A stretch of 64,000 nucleotides of DNA from Apostichopus japonicus (GCF_037975245.1 NC_092576.1:510501-574500), one strand, 5' to 3'; shown: positions 25,696 through 36,810, counted from the stretch's first letter. A program made the numbers and translations. The notes: generated from the letters alone by a model not told the origin.

Positions 25696-26040
25696 TACTT
25701 AAAACAAGAACATCAATTAGAGTCACTGCTGGGAAATAGTTTGCCATCTGACCAGCAACACTGCACTGTAGTCTTAGCCTTCCAGTTAAATTGCTGCCAA
25801 CTGTAATAGTGGATACCAGAGAAACATTGTATGTCCCATCTGTGTTATTTACACTGGAATCACGGATACTGCTCAAAGAAACATCTTGTGGGACATGGTC
25901 CAGAAAAACTAGTTCAAGTTCGATGTTAGGTCTGACTCTGTCCATGGCACAGTTCACCTGACCACCACTGTAATCATGAATCACAACATGCTGCTGGTTG
26001 GTTAGTCCATTGACCACAGGATAGACAGGAACAGGAAGGA
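25696..26040 (-). CDS. Ig-domain exon 3 (second Ig domain) of the Ig-superfamily gene
   Basis: Phase 1-1 exon of 345 nt, acceptor ACTCTAG|TCCTTC and donor AGTA|GTAAGT. After a short proline-valine linker (LPVPVYP) comes VVNGLTNQQHVVIHD, B-strand cysteine in VNCAMD and F-strand cysteine in LRLQCSV. The position of the core tryptophan is a leucine (LELVFLD), an uncommon substitution that the exons at 15,739, 17,068 and 24,007 do not share. N-x-S/T sites occur in VNNTDG, YNVSL and SNLTG. The intron on its 5' side (26,041-26,681) is short. Confidence 0.9.
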
Positions 26041-26681
26041 CTAGAGTTATATCAAATAAAATGGAATATTATCAAATAGATAAAACAGTTAAAGGTTCTC
26101 GTTGTGAAAGAACAGCTAGGTTCTTCAAAAACCTTTGCTCACATTCATGAAATGCTTTCTTTGATCACTTATCTAATGTTTGGCAGTAATCCATGCTTGT
26201 GACGTTTTAGGGCAGCAATATTTCCCTCAGTGAAAGTGCAAAGTTAAAATTACAAATTAAGTTTACTGTACATCACAATCATCAGAAATGCAAAGTATCT
26301 CATATGACACTGTTCATTGGGTATGCTTTCTAATGCTAAGTAATGCAACAATTCAATGTACAGTACATGTTTTGTTTTTGTGATCTACAGTATAGGGCAA
26401 AGTTCAACATTTTCCATCAGTTTTGCATTTAAAGGTTTGCATATTTTTTTGTTCACCTTTGTGTGTACAAATTTGTGGATTGCGTAGAGCCCTAGGGATA
26501 CTAACTATGTACAGTAGTCTGGAAATTGATAACACAAATACTGAGCAGGCTCACGGCTATAGATTTTCTGGCTGAAGCATATATCAGTGATAGACTTAGT
26601 TTCTGAAAGTGTCACTTGAGTCAGTACCAACAAGGAACTGAAAAACAAAAACAAAATCATCCATATGAAACTCATTCTTAC

Positions 26682-26987
26682 CATACAATTTCACTTCAAT
26701 TTTGTAGTGCTCCACATCTGACCCTCTTACAATCCTAGCAGTGAACATTTGTTCATGTTGAAGTGTGACTTTGTTGATAATTAGGGAACCATTTTGAAAC
26801 ATGTCATATTCTCCACTCTCAAAACCTGGTCCTTTAGTTTGAGAATCCTCCACAAGAATAGTAGGACTTCTGTCATCTACATCCTCTCCTACAAGCCATC
26901 CAATGACTCGAAACTCTCCGAAGTCACATGATACTAGACCCTTGGATCCCAGTCTCAGGTATATGGGCTTCTGATCACAAAACTCAG
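26682..26987 (-). CDS. V-like Ig-domain exon 2 of the Ig-superfamily gene
   Basis: Phase 1-1 exon of 306 nt, acceptor TTCTTCTAG|CTGAG and donor TATG|GTAAGA. It encodes the N-terminal Ig domain. Landmarks are EFCDQKPIYLRLG, B-strand cysteine in LVSCDFG, tryptophan in VIGWLVG, and a V-type C'-D segment ending GSLIINKVTLQHEQ. Where the F-strand cysteine is expected (D-x-x-x-Y-x-C in typical V domains) the sequence reads EQMFTARIV, so the canonical disulfide cannot form. The extra cysteine in EFCDQ may compensate. The absence of close similarity to the other four Ig exons makes this a distinct domain type, consistent with a ligand-binding tip domain; that role is inference. Confidence 0.87.
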
Positions 26988-27604
26988 CTAGAAGAAGTGG
27001 AGAATAGTAGTACTGGTAAGCATATTGAATACTAACATTCGAAGAATCAAAAAAAAAAACACTAATTTAAAAAAAAAAAACTCTTGTTTCTTAGCCAACT
27101 TGCTCAGTGGTTCCTTGCCAAATTTTCTTAAAGAACCTGTAATACAACACTGTACAGTACACAAAAACGTTTGGTTTTGTTGAATTCAACTGGTTAGGAC
27201 AGTAATTGCACTAAATATTACATATCAAGTGACAAGGAAACAAAGGAAAGGTTGCATCTACTTGACTGTAACAAAACAAACTGTTTTCAAACACTGCAAA
27301 GATCAAGAGCCCAGGGTAAATGTTGGATCAGGTTTTGAGGATTTGCACGTGTGTAGTTGAAACTATGGAGTTTGAACAGGTGCATGTACATGCAGTAGTG
27401 AACTGTGGAAAGTAGCAAGAGATATGCACACTGCTGCAAGGCCAATGCATAGAGCTACTACGGAGTTGACCAGTAGGGAAATACAAGGGCGGATGAAAGG
27501 GAGGGGGGTAAAAATTGGTTGAAAGGGCAGGGCGGGCAAAATAAGAGGTGGTGGGATGCTCCTGTCAAAACAGCAAAGCTAAGGCACTACAGTATGCCCT
27601 ATAC

Positions 27605-27815
27605 AGTATATATTGTGTAGAACATTCATGAAGTAAAGGCAGTGATTCAATCACATGTTTACAAAGTTCAACTGTACACTAGTAAAAGTAGGTCATACAA
27701 TAAACGCATCTACTGGATGCAAACTTTTTGGGGCTTTGCGTCCCTGGGACTTTGAAAGTTTTGAGGTAAAGTTTGTTATGCCAAATGTAACCACTTTAAA
27801 TGACATTACTGGTTT
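27605..27815. repeat. Intron segment duplicated within the Ig gene
   Basis: TATATTGTGTAGAACATTCATG, AGTAAAAGTAGGTCATACA, GATGCAAACTTTTTGGGG and ACATTACTGG appear here and, in the same order, at about 24,410-24,600. Both lie in the intron just 5' of an Ig exon, suggesting that exon duplication carried flanking intron sequence with it. Confidence 0.65.
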
Positions 27816-27962
27816 TACCCCAATAGTAAAGAGAAAATTCTGGACTAAACCTCCATAACTTGGACATAAAAAGCAACTCTCAGCATGAACATACAAATGA
27901 AGACTGGGCTCATGTCAATCATAACTCATACTGGATGTTTTGAAAACAGGTACAGTACTTAC

Positions 27963-28023
27963 TTGTATTCACAAATAGGAAAAGGCCAATAAATGTGGCG
28001 ATCCAACATATGTTCTCTTCCAT
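27963..28023 (-). CDS. Signal-peptide exon 1 of the Ig-superfamily gene
   Basis: This short 61-nt exon starts at ATG (28,023) and ends at the donor ACAA|GTAAGT. It encodes MEENICWIATFIGLFLFVNT plus one base. A short acidic start is followed by a hydrophobic run (ICWIATFIGLFLFV), typical of a signal peptide. Its phase-1 exit joins the V-like exon in frame to give ..VNTTEFCDQ, a reasonable cleavage region. I chose this ATG because it is the only one giving a leader in frame with the downstream exon. No TATA box was identified upstream. Confidence 0.82.
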
Positions 28024-28278
28024 GTTCTGTGTAAAGGAAGAAAAAACATTTCAATCCTTACTTCATTTCTATGTGATGAGAATGACTGCGAAAGAAGATG
28101 ATTAAAATACGTCATCTTAGGGCAGCCACTTTTAAATTGCAACATCTGCAAACAAATTTCCTTAACATTGGTTTTACAAGCACCACAAACATTTTTACAC
28201 TTTAAACTGAAGAAATTCATTCTCACAAGAATGCTTAAATGACTCAGTTAGTACAATATCTCTTCTATACATACATGG

Positions 28279-28467
28279 TGTGATATCCATACTCATTTAA
28301 TGCATGCAAATTAACTCAAATCAAGGAATCTAAGGTATGGATACATCTATTGTGCTTGTTATGTTGAACAAGTATATAGCGAGCTTGTACATGTAAACAA
28401 ATAAAGTCAGTTTGAGATTGCATGTTAATCTGTTCAATTCGTTCCTACCTCACTGCGTGTCATCACA
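28279..28467 (+). mobile_element. Putative 5' LTR and primer-binding site of a decayed LTR retrotransposon
   Basis: A segment running from TGTGATATCC to ..GTGTCATCACA has an AATAAA (about 28,401) before its end. It is followed 3 nt later by TGGCGACGAGGATGACG (28,471), which looks like a tRNA-Leu-type primer-binding site as used by some Ty3/gypsy elements. The Gag-like frame starts about 60 nt on. The LTR start is a guess, and no matching 3' LTR was found. Confidence 0.5.
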
Positions 28468-28541
28468 TTTTGGCGACGAGGATGACGCAAATTTAACCTC
28501 TTACATGTTTACAATCTTGAGCCTAGTGAACCCAATATTCC

Positions 28542-29753
28542 ATGGAAGCAAGGAAAATTACATTTGAAGACTTCTTACTTGCTGTAAGAGGAGAAATGTT
28601 TTCCTCTGAACATAAGAAAGCGTTGCTACTGCATTGCCTGGGTGTGGCAGGACAGAGGGTGTATAATTCATTGTCTGAGTTTAGCCCAAAGGATTCTGAA
28701 ACCGGTTTATGACACACCCTTCCATTTTTAGAAGAACAGGTCTTCAATAAATGTGGTTGCTGAAAGATACCGGTTCGGTCGAAGGGGGCAATACACTGGG
28801 GAATCCATTGACAATTACATGGAGAGTCTACGACAACTTAGTCCTTACTTATAACTTTGGCAATGAATTAATCCATGATCAGGAATTTACAGAGGGTGAG
28901 AACGACTAGTACTGATGGAAAAAGATTTACAAAGCTGTTAATATCGCATGACAAATGGAGGGTGCGAGTAGTGAGGCAAAACTTATCAGCAAAGGGAGTT
29001 CTAATCAGCATGTGAACCAGACAGAGGAAATCCCCACACCTCATGCAAATTGGAGGGGCCAACTCTCAAATCAGAGGGGCCCCACATCTTCAACCAACCG
29101 GAAACCCTACAACAGCAACGTACAGAATAGTGGGAGAAGATATAACAGACGCGGTTCAAAGGGATCACCGAGCAAATTTTGACTAGTGTATGGCAAAGGA
29201 TAAAAAGTGTCGCAAATGCTCAAAAATTGGCCATTTTGCTGTTGTGTGCTGGGGTAAGGATGTACAATGGGGAATCCATGAAATTACGTCAAATCAAGCT
29301 GGTGTCAATGCACTGGAAGTGCCAGAAGATATATATACAAGTTTTAGCAACAAATTCAGTAGGAGTTAAAACAAAGCCTATTACAGTACATGCACCATGA
29401 CAGTTAACGATGTCCTGCTTAAGCTCATCGTGGATATGGGATCATCTTGTGCCACTCTTTCTTGTGATATGTTTAACAAGTTTTTCTTAATGGAAGCACT
29501 CGAGGAAGGTTCATCGGGTATGCATTTATCTTCTTACACTAAACATCATATCTTATTGTTGGGATGTTTTAAAGCTTCTGTGAGTTATCTACAGTGTAGA
29601 CAATGTGACAGTAGCTCTTATTCTTCTGTTTTAAAGGATGGCAAATTTTTTTTATATTTGATTGTTTTTTTTATTATTGTCATCTTTAATTTGTTGGGAA
29701 GGGATATGATCACTGCTTTGAAGATCAGTATTTCAGGTCAGCAATTTACTTGA
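28542..29753 (+). pseudogene. Ty3/gypsy-like gag-protease relic
   Basis: The relic reads in several broken frames. 28,542-28,712 is a 56-residue Gag-like start (FEDFLLAVRGEMF, LLLHCLGVAGQRVYNSL) ended by TGA. A basic, Asn/Arg/Gly-rich stretch follows at 28,955-29,182. A CX2CX4HX4C zinc knuckle (CRKCSKIGHFAVVC) lies at 29,208-29,249. A protease-like segment at 29,397-29,753 has VDMGSSCATLS, where the usual D-T/S-G active-site triplet is altered to D-M-G, and LLGRDM near its end. Reverse transcriptase, RNase H and integrase are absent, so the unit is truncated after the protease. It is transcribed away from the Ig gene, whose start codon is about 500 bp away. Intervening stops and frame changes show that it cannot be functional. 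Confidence 0.8.
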
Positions 29754-29759
29754 CAAGGA

Positions 29760-31179
29760 TAAGAATGAAATCATTGTTACGCCTGGTGCCAGTGTTGAAT
29801 ACCATTAAGGGGTTTGTTCATTGGGGAAAGCCAAATGCCAAATGAAGTTGGTGCCAGGTGGCACCACAACTGCACAATGATCCATTTATACTATTTGCAC
29901 ACACTTTGAAATGAGTTTCCTACAGAAGCCCTGCAGAAGTCCTATACAGAATGGGAGGAGCTTTCAAGGCAGATTTCACAGTTTGATGGTCCAAACCAGC
30001 ATAGTCAGTTTGAAGTACATTGTACTGCTGTGTGTTCCAAATAAATAACATAACATAACAATGACATTAGTTTGGTAGACTCCCTTATGACCATTAAAAT
30101 TTGCTCTGCACTCATACAGTAGGTCGTATAAATGACTGTTTTGGCTGTAACTTGTAGATTACTGTATATTGAGTGGAAATAGACCCAAGCTCAGAAAGTT
30201 AGGTCAACAGCTAAAATCACACTAGAACGTACCAATTCCAGCAGACTAGGGTAGGTAGATGGGAGAAGTACAACAGAGTTGACACAGTATTATCCTACTG
30301 TACTGTACTGTACGTACAGTTTGACATCTGGATACCTGACAATCTATTGTGCAACTTCAGGCTGTTCAATTGCTTCTTAAGCCAGACGATTGACCACGAC
30401 CCTGACTCGACCTTTGTCACATGACCACATTTTCAACAGTACTTCAGACAAATAGTGTTACAACTGTGTTCCGCGCACATTCAACCAACAACTTATTTCA
30501 ACAAGAACTCAGTGTGGGTAAATATGCAAAAGTAGTTCCCAAGCCATGATCTGAACTTTTATTCAAACTTTTGCAGTAAAATTACTTGTGGTCCATAGCA
30601 CACTGCCAACTCCCAGTTGGGTTAAATGCTACCTACATGCCAAGTTTCCTGAACTGAAGCCGTTTCAAAGACTTTCGCCATTTGAACTTGCCAGCTCAAA
30701 CCTTCATCAAACAAATTCTTCAAAACATAGCAAACTGAGTATCCAATATTTTCCATGTTATGACACACTCAAAATACTACCAAACCTACTGTAATGTTCA
30801 AACTAGTTACATAAAAACGTGTTGCAAATTATCCTTTTAGTATTAGTCAGGGTTTCTGTATTTCACTTTGCAGTGTGAAGACATGACTGATTAAAATGTC
30901 ATGACTAAAAAGTGGTACGCAGCTGAATATCCCCATTTACTTTAGTAAGCAAAAATATTGCCCATTAAGACAATGATTTCATCAGTAAAACTAAACATGC
31001 TCTGGGCTGACCCCTAGCATAGATCTAGTGTCATGACTCCGTCTGGGGCTTCCACCAAATGTGGGGAACAAAATATCCCACATGGGAAACTGTTAACATG
31101 TCTTTGAATTCCTTTGCAAATATTATAGGTAAAATCTTCAGTTATGGGAGATGAAATACTTACTGCACTTGGCAGGGTA
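29760..31179. other. Intergenic, nothing recognised
   Basis: AT-rich sequence without supported genes. A short palindromic TACTGTACTGTACTGTACG run lies near 30,298-30,318. Confidence 0.4.
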
Positions 31180-31190
31180 GAACTTTAACA

Positions 31191-31465
31191 AAGTGGCTAT
31201 TCTTACGACTATTCGTAAGAATAATTTCCGATTACGCATGCGCAGTTGCTATTTTCATGAAAGGAGTACTATTTTTTACGACCAGGAGTAACAATAATTT
31301 CCGGGTTAGTGTTAGGGTTAGGATTTGGGTTTAGGGTTAAAGTTAGGGTTACCCCTACTACATGCGCAGTTGCTTTTTTTTTACTTTACTGCGCTTTAAT
31401 TCGCCTTTGTCGTAAGAATAGTTTATAAATAATTGTTACGACTAGTCGTAAGAATAGCCACGGCC
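31191..31465. mobile_element. 275-bp MITE with 11-bp target duplication
   Basis: GTGGCTATTCTTACGACTA is present in inverted orientation at both ends, with further ends-in matches (TCGTAAGAATA on the left, ACTAGTCGTAAGAATAGCC on the right). The flanks carry a perfect direct repeat GAACTTTAACA at 31,180-31,190 and 31,466-31,476. Inside are CATGCGCAGTTGCT twice and a stretch of TTAGGG-like repeats at about 31,305-31,352. A target duplication of 9-11 bp would suit the Mutator superfamily. Confidence 0.85.
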
Positions 31466-32454
31466 GAACTTTAACACTAGGCCTACAGTAGTTTAATAAT
31501 ATATTAATTTAATATTCCTAGAGCTCACAACCATCAATTTGGCCTTAAACTATCCTTGGCTAAATGTTCATGGTTCTTTGTAATACACAAGACTTGTAAA
31601 AAGGTATTCTTTCTCTTATTGCCATAGTAAATCTAGGCTGAGGCACTAACATACTGTGTATCTTTTAGTTTTAGGCCAAAGATTGGTGGCAAAGTGGAAA
31701 TTTCTATAAATCCTAGTGACTAAATATGTGTAATTTTCTGTAAACCACAAATACAGTTCCCACTGAGAACTACATTGTGACAGTGTCACAATAAAAATAA
31801 ACATCACTGTCACAGTGATATTTATTTTTATTTCCTAGGGCTTAGCCTACAGTACCACCCACTTTTGTAGCCCCTCTGCACATCATGAGGCCCAACTTTG
31901 GTTACAAACTTACCCTAGTCTATATGGTCATTTTCACAATCAGTGGTGTAACTTTTGTACACTCAGGGCCAAAATTTCAAACACCATATATATTGAAATT
32001 TTTACTAACATCACATGTTAAAGGGTTCAAATTTTTGTAACTTCAACTTTTCGGAGCTTAAACATTTACGTTTATGGGTGTAATTTTTCGGTGACTGTAT
32101 GACTCTAGGAAACTTTAAGCAAAAAGATATATTTTTAAGCAACCATATTTACACAGTGTTAAAACAGTACTCTGTTTCAAGTAAACTTTAAAATGCTTAT
32201 CATTATATGTTACTTAAAAATGAAAAGGATTTGGCAGAAATTTTTTATTACTGTTGCAGATATTTCCATGTTAACTGAAAATTTATTGGAAATCAAGGAT
32301 TGTTTTTCTTAATTTTAACTTTAAACTATTTAATAAAAAGATAAAGCCAAGTCAAACACCCTAAATAATGTCTCCTCACAGAGGGCTAATATCCAATCCA
32401 AGTTGCACAAAAATCCATGCAGTTTTACAAAAGTTGGAATTTCCCCACTTACGC

Positions 32455-32870
32455 GTTTCGGAGGTGACGTTAACATTTTACATGTGTTTCGGAGGTGACA
32501 AAAATGTTTACAAGTTGTTGTAAAGGCTTTTTTGCTAATTCACAAAGAATTAAACACTTAAACTGAATGAATATTCATAACATCTTTAATCAAACACTGA
32601 TTTAAATAAAAAATATCTCTGCCAAGTAGCAGAGAATGTACATCAACTACCTGTACATCTAGTGAAACAAGTGAAAGAATACAGAACACAGAATACAATA
32701 GTTTTATGTTATAAAATATAGGTAAATGTCAGGTAAAGCAAATAAGGGCATTTAAAAAGCAATTGTAAACATTGGGCTGAAGTCTCTTACTGTGGCACTC
32801 ATATTGCAAACGATTATCTCACATACAACATATTGTATATACCTTCAGTCTCTTTTGTTTCGGAGGTGAC
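32455..32870 (+). promoter_or_regulatory. Left cluster of GTTTCGGAGGTGAC motifs
   Basis: Three copies at 32,455-32,468, 32,486-32,499 and 32,857-32,870, all plus. They are followed by GTTAAC (0 bp), GTTTAC (6 bp) and GTTTAC (7 bp). Likely protein-binding sites; function unknown. Confidence 0.7.
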
Positions 32871-33369
32871 GCTAAACGTTTACACAACCCAGAAGGCTTG
32901 ATTCATGCTAAAACACATAGAACTTACCTTGGAAAGTATGAAAAACATTAGAAGGATATGTTGATAATATTTTAATGACATTCATGATACTAGTGCTGTG
33001 ACTGCTTTTGCTGCCATTCATGATAACTTGGAGACAATACTGTATCCATTCAAAATCATTTGGTTAAATTCACACTGTTTTGGCTAATTGCATACGAAAT
33101 ATTATACCACAAAGAAATGATTAACATTGCGTAGCCATTAGCCATTCTGACTGCTATTTACAGTATCATTTATGTTGGTTACACTTTTGGCAGTGAAACT
33201 GACTGTCACATTCCTGTAACCTTTTACAAATTTGAAGAGGACATTCAGTCAATTATTCTGGAAAAAACACTTCATTAACATGACCTAACCACAGTCTATC
33301 AAAGTTTAAGTGAAAAGTTAGGTTAACACTTGTCAAAAACTGCATAAATGATGGGCTAAAATCATTAAA

Positions 33370-34416
33370 CAGCAGCCTTGTTCACATTTAAGAATGCACC
33401 CGTACTTCAAGTCCTCAAGGGAAATTAATTCCCTTACTTAGTGTGAACACTCCTTTACTCATACTTCAAGTCGGCATGCAGTCTTAAGAATTTATCCTGC
33501 ATTCTCAGTAAATGTGATGTGAATGGTCGGAGACTTAATGGTGACCCGAGATTTCCGATATATCAAGTTGCTATTGGGCGGATAGTACGTACATGTATGT
33601 GTTTGTCAGAGCGTTGCCCTTCTTAACAGAAACACTACCAAAACGATGCTATTCGTGAACCCATTTCATTTTCTTTGAACCGATTTGACCAACACTGCAG
33701 AAAAGATGCGGTAACGGTTGTAAGACAAAAACAAACTAAATGACAGTCCACTTAAATCTATTGTTATAGCCTTAAATTCATTGTACGCCGTACTGACAGA
33801 TTTTTGAAGAGGCCAAACTCTGTAATTTGATGGTTATTTCAAAATGGATGATTTTGGGTTCGGTTGCTATGGAAGTTAGTAAAAGGCTAAAACCGTTGCG
33901 TCTGGCCTGGCCTATAATGAAGTTGCACTTACTAGCCTACTGTATACAGATACAGTAGACCTTACTAGGTCTTTAGACCTAACATTAAATGCCTTTGATG
34001 TTAGATTAGCCTCAAATGCGACATCAAGCAGTAAAACACTGACTAGCAAGATCGTTTGCTCATCCACTGAAGGGTTTGGAAGAAATTCAAATCTGGGTTA
34101 AAATGTTATGGTAATGCCAGTACGGAGTTGTTTGAATACAGTTAACTGTTTATGTGCAATGATTGTACGTTGCCGTGCAGTGGTGTACGGAGTAGTACGT
34201 ACTAGTACAGAACATAAGACAATGGTAAAGCACAGGGGGAATGTAAACAGCTGATATGACCTTTATACGCCTGCGCAGTATATTAATCTCGCAAACAGAC
34301 AAAACTTACTCGTTCTGAAATGTGAATGCGTCTTGTTCTTACCTAGTTTATCCTCCTCGCGGACTTAATATCAATAATCGCCCAGGTTGCATTCTTAAAT
34401 GTGAACAAGGCCTAAG
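33370..34416. mobile_element. Nested TIR element (about 1.05 kb)
   Basis: CCTTGTTCACATTTAAGAAT at 33,376 is matched in reverse complement at the right end (ATTCTTAAATGTGAACAAGG, ending near 34,412). The inverted match continues to GCA(A)CC. It lies between the two motif clusters of the surrounding element. No coding capacity or clear target duplication. Confidence 0.65.
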
Positions 34417-35262
34417 AGACCATCTGGAGCAACAATCTAGAGTTAAATGAGTTTTCACTCTATAAAGGTTAGTTGTTTGTAAGTGGTTGTTAAAGGCATT
34501 GAAGACTCGCCCCAAACCGTGTGGGGCCATCTGAAAAATGTAACTTTCTGTTATTTGCAAGTGACGTTTTGTTTGTGTGGCTACAAAATGCAGACAGTAA
34601 TGAAACGTGATACCTTGTTATCTTTAGCTGGACCTGAGATGTCCATCGCTGTATCGTTTGTACAATGTGCTGTGCTGTACTGACTGTACACTAGTGTCTA
34701 TTAACGATGGTAGCAAGCTGTGTGTGTATTTTCTGGGATCGATGGTGGTGTCTAACACTTCAGTTACACCTCATCGAAACTAGGTCAGATTACCAGCATT
34801 AGACGTTTCCTTTTGCACCAGTCTTCACTCTTCACACTCTTTAAGAAAAGGGAGGGGAATTCCCTATTCAAATTTTATGTATTTTTGGGAAATCTCTTTT
34901 CAGACAATTTGCTGTGATAACAACAGCACATTAAAGAAGCAATAAGATTCTTTCTTTTTGCTTCAAATGTTACAGCAGCAGGTCTACATATTGTGAACAA
35001 ATATTCTGAACTTTTGTAGGATATTTACCTGGACCAAATAGTAGAGCCCTCCGTGGTTATAGTGGGAATCATGCAAATTAATGTGTATACTGGTACAGGT
35101 CAACATGGTGCAAAATTAAACCTGTGAACATGTACTCAACAGCACTGTAGAACTCACAGAAGGTAACATATAACTGCAGCACAAGTGCATGCACTAGTAG
35201 AATATTTCAGAAATATTCTCAAACAAAGGGATAGTTCAGTATATTACATGTAAACAATCAAT

Positions 35263-36238
35263 GTCACCTCCGAAACAATAGCAAAGACCACAGGCAGATT
35301 GAGCCTAATATCTGATAAATTTGTCCCATGTTAATAAAGTTTTAGAAACTGCATGTTTGGTGATTGTGATCTTTTATGGACAGCACTTCATTACTAATCG
35401 ATCATTTCATTCAAGTTTATTAATAGCACTAATGTAAGCAATGGTACACTATCTCCTGTCCAGAAAGGGGAAAAAGTGGCAAAAAAACACATATTTGTAA
35501 TTTATTCATCAACTGTGCATGTGAGAGTTTCATTAATACTTTGTTCAGTTTGTTACAGTGTTTTCTAAGGTAGATCAAGTCATCCATTAGCATATGATGG
35601 TACACAAACAGCAGAAATGTAAAAAATGTAGTGTTAACAATATTGTGTCACCTCCGAAACATTAATTTACAGTTTAATTCAAATTTAACATAATTAATAA
35701 AGGACCTTTTAAAAGATATTATCATACTGGTTGCTACACCTCTACAGAATTACTGTAATATGAGTTTTAGCCAAGGAAGATGTTTATTGGATCAGTAGAG
35801 ATCAAATTTCCAACTAACCTGTTTCGGAGGTGACAAGGTGTTTCGGAGGTGACGCATGTTAACGGAAAGTTAAGAATCTCCCAGAAATTAAAACGACTGG
35901 TCATGTTGTCACAACTTTTACTCAAATATTACGTTAGGGGGTGAGGTATATTTTAATAAGTTCAAAATGGCTATACTATTGTTTACATAAATCTTGGACT
36001 GAAGAATGCTTTGTTTCGGAGGTGACGGAAAAGTTAACGGAAAAGTTAACATTAAATTTGAAATTAACACAATTTTTTTAAGAATTCCAAATGAAAAATA
36101 TTTTTGGGCCCAGATATTAGACACATTAGTTATTGTAATAATGCAACCTTACTTAACAAAATTTACACTGCTTAACTAGAACTTAGTTGCAGTCAAACTT
36201 AGGTACCAATTGTTAACGGAAAATGTCACCTCCGAAAC
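35263..36238. promoter_or_regulatory. Right cluster of GTTTCGGAGGTGAC motifs
   Basis: Six copies: 35,263-35,276 (-), 35,647-35,660 (-), 35,821-35,834 (+), 35,840-35,853 (+), 36,013-36,026 (+), 36,225-36,238 (-). Each except the one at 35,821 has GTTAAC or GTTTAC downstream in its own orientation. The 35,821 copy is directly followed by the next motif. Confidence 0.7.
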
Positions 36239-36614
36239 GACAAAATCTAGCCACCGTTCCTTGGAGAAGGAAAGGAAGGAAACCTGGGCAACACAATTGC
36301 ATTTTAGTTTGGACACTTGTTGATAATATCAACCAAATAAGAACTGGAAAATACCTTCCACCAATAAGTACAGGCTCTGACAAAAACAGTGTAGTTGAGA
36401 GTGTACGGCTGAACTAGCATATTTTAAGCATATTTATGGCCACCAAATCAACCTGAAGAAACCGAGAAAGTTCGTTAAGCTACCCAAGGTAGACTTCACT
36501 TAGGATGGTCAAATGGCAAAAAATCTAAGAATTCTGGTATTTGGTCACTGAGTTACAAAGCAATAAGTGCAAATATTGGAAGTTACACCACTGATTGTGA
36601 AAATGACCATATAG

Positions 36615-36810
36615 TGTTATACAAATAATGAATGGTTATGAGTGCAAATATTTCATGAGTTGAAAGATGGAATAGTTCCATTCAACAAGGCGCAGACGGG
36701 TTGAATGGAAAAAATTACATCTTTCAACGAATGCTTGCAATCAACAAGCAATTGACCTATCAAATGACCAGAATACAATTAGGTGTTGTATAAATAGTAG
36801 CATGGTGGGC
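36615..36810 (-). repeat. Short copy of a repeat also present at 61,815-62,185
   Basis: TACAAATAATGAATGGTTATGAGTGCA, a TTGAAAGATGGAAT...CCATTCAAC stretch and ACCAGAATACAATTAGGTGTTGTATAAA occur here. They occur inverted at 61,815-62,185, where the middle is about 180 bp longer. Probably an internally deleted copy of a small non-autonomous element. Confidence 0.7.

Larger units (their letters stand above)
15739..28023 (-). other. Ig-superfamily gene, incomplete at its 3' end (whole-gene span)
   Basis: Six exons assemble with GT/AG borders into a continuous frame of about 578 codons: 28023-27963, 26987-26682, 26040-25696, 24330-24007, 17415-17068, 16089-15739. Every intron is phase 1, the usual arrangement for extracellular modules that can be shuffled or duplicated. 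The product has a signal peptide, a V-like Ig domain and four more Ig domains, with several N-x-S/T sites. It is therefore probably a secreted or cell-surface receptor or adhesion protein. The last exon ends at a donor, so at least one more exon (stalk, membrane span, tail) must exist below 15,733. I could not place it. No named family member is claimed. Confidence 0.85.
31920..36614. mobile_element. 4.7 kb TIR element with nine copies of a 14-bp motif
   Basis: Both ends carry the same 35-bp inverted repeat without mismatch; it begins CTATATGGTCATTTTCACAA and contains CAGTGGTGTAACTT. Inside are nine exact copies of GTTTCGGAGGTGAC: plus at 32,455, 32,486, 32,857, 35,821, 35,840 and 36,013; minus at 35,263, 35,647 and 36,225. 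Eight are followed, in their own orientation, by 0-11 bp and then GTTAAC or GTTTAC. They occupy the two flanks of the element (32.4-32.9 and 35.2-36.3 kb), with a nested insertion between. No transposase frame was seen. TSD not clear (TATA possible). Family not recognised. Confidence 0.82.
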
